Below are positions 1-5,156 of a DNA stretch of 5,156 nucleotides, in pieces (within the stretch, counting starts at the first letter, position 1; the number at the start of each line of letters is the position of its first letter). Origin of the DNA: Paramuribaculum sp. (GTDB taxonomy: Bacteria; Bacteroidota; Bacteroidia; Bacteroidales; Muribaculaceae); NCBI GenBank assembly GCA_029051965.1, contig JAIDJZ010000350.1, positions 1-5,156 on the forward strand, written 5' to 3'. Position numbers and translations under genes: made by a program. The notes under the pieces were generated by a model. The model was not told the origin of the DNA and ran no database searches. It saw only the letters and a program-made list of their open reading frames with translations.

Positions 1-275
1 TATATTCCTTAGATACTCAGCACAACGCACCCCCCGATCTGTCGAAGCGCGTTGTTAGATTCGATGAAGTCTGCCACGAGAGACAGTCCGAGGCCGCAAA
101 GACGACAGTAGAGGAGGTCGGAGAGTGCAGCTCCGACGCCGGTGTAGAGGGCGGCTGTGCGCCCTTTGCTGAGGGTGCGCTGAATCACCAGCATTCCTAT
201 GGGTCCCATAGGCGCGCTGATGAAGACTCCGACAATGAATCCGGAGAAAATTATGTAGGCCAAATGCTCCAACAT
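1..275 (-). pseudogene. LysE-family transporter, N-terminal part, interrupted by an in-frame TAA
   Basis: The first 88 codons resemble the N-terminus of LysE/RhtB-type membrane translocators, which export amino acids or small metabolites. A first hydrophobic helix runs into the signature SAPMGPIGMLVIQRTLSKGR (residues 20-39), followed by a second helix with TGVGAALSDLLY (45-56). Family members usually have about 200-230 residues, but here a TAA at 9-11 ends the frame after VVLSI. The same frame then continues as Gly-Ile-Tyr to the window edge, which fits the GIY(x)F segment that follows this helix in relatives. This suggests a point nonsense change (or a sequence error), not a frameshift. Two arginines (58 and 78) sit at positions expected to be hydrophobic. 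The ATG at 273-275 leaves a normal-length N-terminus before the signature. The rest of the gene lies outside the window. The family call is fairly sure; the broken state and the substrate are not. Confidence 0.6.
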
Positions 276-279
276 TTCA

Positions 280-311
280 CAAAGTTACAAAATGCATTTG
301 ATGTCAACAAA
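280..311 (-). promoter_or_regulatory. Bacteroidota-type promoter (-33 TTTG / -7 TAnnTTTG) for the LysE-type gene
   Basis: On the minus strand, TTTG (308-311) is followed after exactly 20 nt by TAACTTTG (280-287). This matches the primary sigma-factor consensus of Bacteroides and relatives, TTTG-N19-21-TAnnTTTG, at every fixed position. It lies in the only non-coding gap between rodA and the transporter frame and points at the latter. The predicted transcript start would fall about 5 nt past the -7 box, at or next to the ATG at 275, giving almost no 5' leader. The match is direct; activity is inferred. Confidence 0.65.
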
Positions 312-334
312 AGAATGGTTATATAAATTGCGGT

Positions 335-359
335 CCGATCCTTCGGTTTAACGGAAGGA
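335..359 (-). terminator. Weak hairpins at the rodA stop codon, possible terminator
   Basis: Two mutually exclusive small inverted repeats overlap the end of rodA. One is TCCTTC (339-344) against GAAGGA (354-359), spanning the TAA stop. The other is CCGA (335-338) against TCGG (343-346). On the minus strand they are followed by an AU-rich stretch (CAATTTATATAA), not a clean U-tract. Position between two transcription units suits a terminator, but the structures are short and the call is weak. Confidence 0.2.
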
Positions 360-1817
360 ATGATGCTCTTTTCTTGCGGCGTCGAGTCGCAAAAGAATGA
401 ACAGCAGGATTGTAAAACTCCATAGCGAAGAACCACCGTAGCTGAAGAAGGGGAGTGGGATTCCGATAACGGGGCATAGTCCGATTACCATTCCAGTGTT
501 GATGGCAAGATGGAAGATGAGGTAGGAGGCGACGCAGTAGCCGTAGACGCGGCCGAATGCGGTCGGCTGTCGTTCGGCGAGGTGCATGATGCGCAGGATC
601 AGTATCAGGAAGAGAAAGAGGACGGCGCTTGCGCCGACGAAGCCTTGCTCTTCGCCGATTGTGCAGTAGATGAAGTCGGTGTGCTGTTCGGGGACATATT
701 TGAGTTTGGTCTGTGTCCCGTTGAGAAATCCTTTTCCGAAGACGCCGCCGGATCCAATGGCTATTTTCGACTGGTTGACGTTGTAGCCGGCGGCGAGCGG
801 GTCGTCGGAGATTCCGAGTGCGACGTTGATTCGCTGTCGCTGATGGGGCTTAAGGATGCTGTTGAACGCGTAGTTGACGGAGAATAGGAAGATGATCGAG
901 ACGACGCAGGCTATTATGGTTGCAAGGAGTCGGGGGTTGCGCAGCCTCAAGAAGTGGAGGGTCATGTAGAGGCATGCGATAAGGATGACTGTGAGGAAGT
1001 AGACCATTCCGGGCACCTGAATGCCGCACAGTGAGAGCAGTCCGACGAGCATCCCTGTGCCGGCGAACCAGCCGAGGAGATTGCGCGCGACTTCGATGGC
1101 TCGGCAATATATTGCGACGATCGCGACCATCAGCGCCATGATGAGCATGAACACTATGGCTTCTCCGAGCGGAATCCCGAGGAGCAGGGTCTCGGTGTAT
1201 TTGACGGCTACGACGAAAAATGTCACGGCGCTGAGGGCGGCGAGCAGGATCATGCCGCTCATCCCTTCGCGGTAGAGAACGAAAAACAGAGCGAGGTAGG
1301 AGAGTGCGGATCCGGTTTCGTTCTGGGCGATGATCAGAAGGATCGGGACGAAGATTATTGCGAGTGCGAGTCCGAAGTTTTTCGGAGATGCGTTGAGTTT
1401 GAAGTTGTAGGAGTTGAAGAGCTTCGCAAGGGCGAGCGCAGTGGCGAATTTTCCGAATTCTGCGGGCTGGAAGCGTAGCGGTCCGATGACAAGCCATGAG
1501 TGTGACCCTTTGATATCCGGGGCCACAAAAATGGTGACGAGCATGACAAAGAGTATGGCAAGGTAGATCGGGATGGCGTATGTTTCGAAAACGTGGGAGT
1601 CGAACAGGAGGATGACGACGCTCAGAGCAATAGAAAAAATGATCCATCGGATCTGTTTTCCTGAGAATTCGTCGGGATCGAGCAGGCTTGCGTTGTCGAA
1701 GTCGTAGCTTGCAGCATAGATGCTGAAGACTCCTGCGATGACAAGCAGGACGTAGAGCGCTATGGTGAACCAGTCGACCTGGCTGAAAACCGACAGATTA
1801 TTTTCTCTTTGACGCAT
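348..1817 (-). CDS. rodA: RodA, SEDS-family peptidoglycan glycosyltransferase
   Basis: RodA polymerises lipid II into glycan strands in the inner membrane and works as a pair with PBP2 during elongation. The 489-residue protein is a multi-pass membrane protein. Recognisable SEDS blocks in order are RFQPAE (115-120), a QNETG helix start (165-169), QRQR (326-329), and the loop ISDDPLAAGYN, whose Asp338/339 lie where the catalytic Asp of SEDS enzymes is placed. Then come GSGGVFGKGFLNGTQ, PEQHTDF (376-382), and the C-terminal PLPFFSYGGSS (454-464). It is about 120 residues longer than E. coli RodA. Most of the excess is a hydrophobic stretch at about 189-312 that could hold two to four extra helices. 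I chose the ATG at 1815-1817, which overlaps the mrdA end by 20 nt and gives a normal short cytoplasmic N-terminus before helix 1. A TTG at 1901 would add 28 unlikely residues. There is no Shine-Dalgarno sequence, as usual in this phylum. Confidence 0.95.
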   Translation of the reverse strand: MRQRENNLSVFSQVDWFTIALYVLLVIAGVFSIYAASYDFDNASLLDPDEFSGKQIRWIIFSIALSVVILLFDSHVFETYAIPIYLAILFVMLVTIFVAPDIKGSHSWLVIGPLRFQPAEFGKFATALALAKLFNSYNFKLNASPKNFGLALAIIFVPILLIIAQNETGSALSYLALFFVLYREGMSGMILLAALSAVTFFVVAVKYTETLLLGIPLGEAIVFMLIMALMVAIVAIYCRAIEVARNLLGWFAGTGMLVGLLSLCGIQVPGMVYFLTVILIACLYMTLHFLRLRNPRLLATIIACVVSIIFLFSVNYAFNSILKPHQRQRINVALGISDDPLAAGYNVNQSKIAIGSGGVFGKGFLNGTQTKLKYVPEQHTDFIYCTIGEEQGFVGASAVLFLFLILILRIMHLAERQPTAFGRVYGYCVASYLIFHLAINTGMVIGLCPVIGIPLPFFSYGGSSLWSFTILLFILLRLDAARKEHHSFR

Positions 1818-3660
1818 TGGTTTGTATGGTAGATGTATGCAACATTCGTTCTTCAATATATTTTCTCGATTCAGAGATTTCGCCCTTGAGGTATTTCTCA
1901 ATCACGAGGCTTCCGATCGGGACTCCGAAGGTGGCTCCGAATCCGGCGTTTTCGACGTAGACGCAAACGGCGATTTTAGGATCGTGGTAGGGGGCAAAGC
2001 CCATGAACACGGAGTGGTCGCGGCCGTGGGGGTTCTGGGCGGTCCCCGTTTTGCCGCAGACTTCGATGTCGGGCAGGTTGGCCAGTTTACATGTTCCTCC
2101 GGTGACTGCCATTCTCATTCCTTCGGCAACGGATTCGAAGTGGGCGCGGTTGATGTTGGGTGTGCGCTTGTCGACATACTGCCGGGCCAGAACGGTGTCT
2201 TCGATTTCCTTGACGACGTGGGGAGTCACGAACCAACCGCGGTTGGCGATCGTTGCGCCGAGGTTGCAGATCTGGAGCGGCGTGGCCATGATTTCGCCCT
2301 GTCCGATCGAGACTGAGATGATTGAGTTGGCCGACCATTTGTCTTCGCCGTAGATTTTGTCATAGAATTTTGCGTTGGGCAGGAAGCCGCGGCTCTCGCC
2401 GGGGATGTCGATTCCGAGTTTGTAGCCGTAGCCGAGTTCGACAAGGTGGGTCTTCCATACTTCGAAGGCTTTGGCGGTTGAGCCATACTGGCGCTTGCGT
2501 TCGAGCATTGCTTTGAGTCCCCAGCAGAAATAGGCATTGCAGGAGGTCTGTAGCGCCGGCTTGAGTGCGATCGGAGAGGCGTGTCCGTGGCAGCCGACGC
2601 GCAGTCCGGAGTTGATGTAGCCTCTGCTGCACGGGAATACTGTGCCGAGGGTTATTATTCCTTCCTGAAGAAGGATGAGTCCCTGGCCGGGTTTGAATGT
2701 CGAGCCGGGGGGATAAGCTCCCTGGATCGAGCGGTCGAGGAGTGGTTTGTGGGGATTGTCGCGCAGGGCTTTGTAGTTTTTACCGCGGTCGCGACCGACG
2801 AGCATGGCCGGATCATAGGTGGGGCTTGTGACGAGTGCGAGGACTTCGCCGGTAGCCGGTTCGATCGCTACGACAGCGCCGATTTTTCCGGTCATGAGGC
2901 GTTCGGCATATTCCTGTAGCTCAATGTCGATTCCGAGTTTGAGATTTCGTCCGGAGATGGCTTTCTTGTCGTGTGCGCCGTCTTCATAGTGGCCGTGGAT
3001 CTGACCGAGTGCGTCGCGGATGAGTATTTCTTCGCCTTTGATGCCGCGGAGGTAGTTTTCATAGCTTTTTTCGACGCCGAGGTCGCCGGTGTAGTCACCG
3101 CGGCGGTAATAGGGGTCGCGCTTTATGTCTTCGGGTGAGACTTCGCGGATGTTGCCGAGAATGTTTGCCCCGCAGTGGTAGTTGTATTCGCGGAGAATTC
3201 GCTTCTGGATGTAGAATCCGGGGAAACGGTACATCTTTTCCTGCATTCGACCGTAGTCGGCTGCGTCGAGGTGGGTTATCAGAGTCTGGGGAGAATATGA
3301 CGAGTAGCCGGGGTTCTTGCTTTTGTCTTTCATCTCGGCGAAGCGGTCGATCAGCTGGTCGCGGGTGATTCCGAGGGTGTTGCAGAAGTCAAGTGTGTCG
3401 AAGGGCTGTATGTCGCGGGGGATGACCATGATGTCGTAGGCGGGACGGTTGTAGACCACGACGTTGCCGTTGCGGTCGTAGATCACGCCTCGCGAAGGAT
3501 AGATTGATTTCCGGAGAAATGCATTTGAGTCGGCGTCGTCCTTGTAGCGGTTGTCGAGGACCTGGAGGTCGAAGAGCCGAAGCAGATAGATGACGACTAT
3601 GATGGCAATGAAGCCGCCGATTACATATTTTCTTTTTTCAAGATTATAGTCTTTTCTCAT
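1798..3660 (-). CDS. mrdA: Penicillin-binding protein 2 (class B transpeptidase, elongation)
   Basis: PBP2 is the D,D-transpeptidase that crosslinks glycan strands made by RodA during lateral wall growth, and is a beta-lactam target. The 620-residue protein has a short cytoplasmic N-terminus and one membrane anchor (about 12-34). The pedestal/dimerisation region starts near SRGVIYDRNGN (56-66) and extends to about 230, including GDYTGDLGVEKSYE. The transpeptidase domain follows from about 240 to 590. All catalytic motifs are present: S320-T-F-K323 in YPPGSTFK, S373-C-N375, and K537-T-G539 followed by TAQ and FMGFAP. C344, C357, H358, H360 and C374 surround the active-site region and could form a metal site. 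The ATG at 3658-3660 gives the MRKDYNLEKRKYVIGG start common in Bacteroidales. The gene begins 17 nt inside mreD and ends 20 nt inside rodA, the usual bPBP-SEDS pairing. No C-terminal PASTA repeats are present. Confidence 0.96.
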   Translation of the reverse strand: MRKDYNLEKRKYVIGGFIAIIVVIYLLRLFDLQVLDNRYKDDADSNAFLRKSIYPSRGVIYDRNGNVVVYNRPAYDIMVIPRDIQPFDTLDFCNTLGITRDQLIDRFAEMKDKSKNPGYSSYSPQTLITHLDAADYGRMQEKMYRFPGFYIQKRILREYNYHCGANILGNIREVSPEDIKRDPYYRRGDYTGDLGVEKSYENYLRGIKGEEILIRDALGQIHGHYEDGAHDKKAISGRNLKLGIDIELQEYAERLMTGKIGAVVAIEPATGEVLALVTSPTYDPAMLVGRDRGKNYKALRDNPHKPLLDRSIQGAYPPGSTFKPGQGLILLQEGIITLGTVFPCSRGYINSGLRVGCHGHASPIALKPALQTSCNAYFCWGLKAMLERKRQYGSTAKAFEVWKTHLVELGYGYKLGIDIPGESRGFLPNAKFYDKIYGEDKWSANSIISVSIGQGEIMATPLQICNLGATIANRGWFVTPHVVKEIEDTVLARQYVDKRTPNINRAHFESVAEGMRMAVTGGTCKLANLPDIEVCGKTGTAQNPHGRDHSVFMGFAPYHDPKIAVCVYVENAGFGATFGVPIGSLVIEKYLKGEISESRKYIEERMLHTSTIQTNASKRK

Positions 3661-4165
3661 GTCGGGGGAGAGTTAGGCTGTCAATACCGATCAGAAGCGC
3701 TGTCGTCAGGATTGTGCTGGTCAGGATGCATTCGACTATATGCCAGAATCTGAAAAATGATAGATCCTCGAGAAGAAAGACGATAATGCAGAAGATCGCG
3801 GTGATGCTCAAGGTGTATTTGAAGTAGGTCAGCATTCCGAGGGAGTGGATGCTCGGAAACGGGTCGGTCAGTTCATCTTCGCGGGGGAAGTAGAGGTGGA
3901 GAATCGGGCGTCGCAGAGCGGCGATCGAGAGAGTTCCGATTGTGTTGATGCCGCCAGTGTCGGAGAAGACATCGACGGTCAGTCCGATCAGAAAGGCTAC
4001 GGTGAAGAGCCACTCTTTTGACATGGTGAGCGGAAGGCGGAGTATTATATAGATAAATGCAAAGGGCACGGCCATCCCGAAAAGGCAGATCCTGTTGAGC
4101 ACAACAACCTGCACGAGGAGAAGCACAAGCGAGATGACGAGCATTTGAAGTGAGGACTTTGTCAT
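3644..4165 (-). CDS. mreD: MreD, rod shape-determining membrane protein
   Basis: MreD is a small integral membrane component of the elongasome that binds MreC and helps control the RodA-PBP2 pair. The 173-residue product is typical in length and almost entirely hydrophobic. Helices lie at about 8-24, 28-45 and 52-66, with two more after the loop at about 111-132 and 140-162. The conserved block GLTVDVFSDTGGINTIG (61-77), with Asp65 and Asp69, matches the G-x-x-x-D-x-F-S pattern of the family, although MreD sequences diverge strongly. The ATG at 4163-4165 lies 19 bp after the mreC stop without a Shine-Dalgarno sequence. The stop lies 17 nt inside mrdA, so translational coupling is likely. The call rests on size, hydrophobicity, the motif and its fixed place between mreC and mrdA. 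Confidence 0.93.
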   Translation of the reverse strand: MTKSSLQMLVISLVLLLVQVVVLNRICLFGMAVPFAFIYIILRLPLTMSKEWLFTVAFLIGLTVDVFSDTGGINTIGTLSIAALRRPILHLYFPREDELTDPFPSIHSLGMLTYFKYTLSITAIFCIIVFLLEDLSFFRFWHIVECILTSTILTTALLIGIDSLTLPRHEKRL

Positions 4166-4184
4166 GGGGCTATATTGTCAGCTG

Positions 4185-5051
4185 TTATAGGTTTGTGTCG
4201 GGATTTTCCGTTTTGTTGCTTTCGTTTTCAAGGGCCTTGAGTTCGTCGGCCATGTTGTCGACGATGACGCGAACGGTCGAAAGTTTGGAAAAATCCGTGA
4301 ATAGCTTCACGCGAAGTGTCAGGTAGTTGTCGTCGTGGTCTTTCATTTCGCCGACAACGACTCCAACGGGGATTCCTTCGGGAAAGCTTGTCGAATAGCC
4401 TGAGGTTATGATTGTGTCGCCTTTGGCATAGGTTGCGTGTCGCGGGATTTCTTCAATGATGGCTTCGGTATAGTCCGAGTGTTTCCAGACGAGAGATCCG
4501 ACGCTGTTGGTCTTTTTGATTTTGCAGGAGACTCGGAAGTTGTCGTTGAGGAGCGATATGATTCTTGCGGAGTGAGGTCCGACGACGTTGATTTTGCCGA
4601 CAATTCCGTTCTGGTCCACAACGCCCATGTCCGGACGGATTCCGTCGAGCGATCCTTTCTGGATTGTTATGTAGTTGCGGGGGCGGTGGACGCTGTTGTT
4701 GATGACGTGGGCAAGGACAAAGTCGTAGCGCTGCAGGACTGAATCGACCGGATGGCTGATTGCATATTCCATGTCGCGGAAGTCGACAAGCTGCTGTTTC
4801 AGCGACAGCACTTCAAGTTCGAGGTCGCGGTTTCGTCGCTGAAGGTCTTCGTTGATGTTGCGCAGGTTGAAGTAGGAAGTGACTCCGTTTGCCGCATTGT
4901 AGACCTGTGTGCTGAAGGAGTTGGCAGATGTCAGATAGATCGACTGTTGATAGGGGTTGCTGTTGAAAAGCAATACGCAACCTATGATGGTATAAGCCGC
5001 GAAAAGAATCCACGGTCGGGCCTTAAGTAAGAAATATAGCAGAGTGTTCAC
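4185..5051 (-). CDS. mreC: MreC, rod shape-determining scaffold protein
   Basis: MreC is a bitopic scaffold that links MreB filaments, MreD and the RodA-PBP2 synthase. It activates PBP2 from the periplasmic side. A single membrane anchor (about 13-30, ILFAAYTIIGCVLLF) is followed by a coiled coil (about 63-91, rich in L, E, R and Q). Then comes the two-lobed beta domain with NYITIQKGSLDGIRPDMGVV (126-145), NGIVGK (148-153) and the second-lobe signature TSGYSTSFPEGIPVG (216-230). Length from the chosen start is 288 residues, as in other Bacteroidales. No ATG is available near the start. I prefer the GTG at 5049-5051 because VNTLLYFLLK then lines up with the usual M(K/R)NLLNFLLK-type beginning. 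A TTG at 5088-5090 would add 13 residues (301 in total). The frame stays open upstream to the window edge, so the start is the uncertain part, not the identity. Confidence 0.93.
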   Translation of the reverse strand: MNTLLYFLLKARPWILFAAYTIIGCVLLFNSNPYQQSIYLTSANSFSTQVYNAANGVTSYFNLRNINEDLQRRNRDLELEVLSLKQQLVDFRDMEYAISHPVDSVLQRYDFVLAHVINNSVHRPRNYITIQKGSLDGIRPDMGVVDQNGIVGKINVVGPHSARIISLLNDNFRVSCKIKKTNSVGSLVWKHSDYTEAIIEEIPRHATYAKGDTIITSGYSTSFPEGIPVGVVVGEMKDHDDNYLTLRVKLFTDFSKLSTVRVIVDNMADELKALENESNKTENPDTNL

Positions 5052-5107
5052 TTTCTCTAATTGAGATCTCTTGAGGGTTAAGGACGGCAAGTGCAGGAAA
5101 CCACAGA

Positions 5108-5124
5108 CGGCCGGAGCCCGGCCG
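5108..5124 (-). other. Perfect GC-only hairpin upstream of mreC
   Basis: CGGCCGG (5108-5114) and CCGGCCG (5118-5124) form an uninterrupted 7-bp G-C stem around a 3-nt loop, about 57 nt before the preferred mreC start. On the minus strand it is followed by TCTGTGGTTTCC, with no U-tract, so it is not a standard intrinsic terminator. It may be a processing or attenuation element in the leader between an upstream gene (mreB is expected) and mreC. The structure is plain in the sequence; the function is unknown. Confidence 0.4.
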
Positions 5125-5156
5125 CTGATGTCGGGGAATGAGTGTCTGCCGGCTTG

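Noticed and set aside
290..299. Palindrome AAATGCATTT inside the promoter spacer, possible operator
   Set aside because: It is only 10 bp of AT-rich symmetry, likely by chance, and no repressor or second copy is visible.
510..887. Open frame of 125 codons on the plus strand inside rodA
   Set aside because: Its acidic, low-complexity translation is typical of an antisense shadow. It has no promoter or family match.
850..1647. Open frame of 265 codons on the minus strand inside rodA, in another frame
   Set aside because: Its Arg/His/Pro-rich translation is a frame-shifted reading of rodA, whose SEDS motifs are intact in the proper frame.
1818..1901. Longer RodA starting at TTG 1901 (517 residues)
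   Set aside because: It would overlap mrdA by 104 nt and add 28 residues that look like out-of-frame mrdA. The ATG at 1815-1817 gives a normal N-terminus.
1822..2316. Open frame of 164 codons on the plus strand inside mrdA
   Set aside because: It is antisense to a clearly functional gene, shows no recognisable domain, and is explained by GC-rich codon bias of the opposite strand.
5052..5156. Possible coding end of mreB right of mreC
   Set aside because: None of the three minus-strand frames gives an MreB-like C-terminus, so mreB, if present, ends outside the window.
1..5156. CRISPR arrays, tRNA/rRNA genes, insertion sequences, or a novel defence or mobile system
   Set aside because: No spaced direct repeats, tRNA-like folds, transposase motifs or terminal inverted repeats were seen. 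Apart from short gaps, the window is filled by conserved elongasome genes and the transporter fragment.

Overview
The window carries a conserved cell-elongation (elongasome) gene block, entirely on the minus strand, from what is most likely a member of the Bacteroidota, order Bacteroidales; a Muribaculaceae-like gut bacterium is my guess. The assignment rests on the gene order mreC-mreD-mrdA-rodA, on the style of the proteins (a PBP2 starting MRKDYNLEKRKYVIGG, a short MreC of about 290 residues, an oversized RodA of about 490 residues), on starts without Shine-Dalgarno sequences, and on a textbook Bacteroidota promoter (TTTG-N20-TAACTTTG) at the left end. By eye the DNA is about half GC.

Layout, read in the direction of transcription from right to left. 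Positions 5156-5052 are an upstream gap in which I recognise no gene. It contains a perfect 7-bp GC hairpin; mreB would be expected just outside the window but is not visible. mreC (about 5051-4185) encodes the membrane-anchored coiled-coil scaffold. After 19 bp comes mreD (4165-3644), an integral membrane partner. Its last 17 nt overlap the start of mrdA (3660-1798), the class B transpeptidase PBP2 with all three catalytic motifs. The last 20 nt of mrdA overlap rodA (1817-348), the SEDS glycan polymerase. A 72-bp gap with weak hairpins and a strong promoter match then leads to a LysE-type transporter reading frame (275 to the window edge). That frame is interrupted by an in-frame TAA at codon 89.

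The four complete genes form one functional unit. RodA polymerises lipid II into glycan strands, PBP2 crosslinks them, and MreC/MreD hold and activate this pair at the membrane, normally along MreB filaments. Tight spacing and overlaps point to co-transcription and translational coupling. The transporter appears to be a separate transcription unit.

I found no previously undescribed system here. The points most worth checking are the interrupted transporter frame, its possibly leaderless promoter arrangement, a Cys/His cluster in PBP2 that looks like a metal site, the extra membrane segment in RodA, and the hairpin and non-ATG start before mreC.
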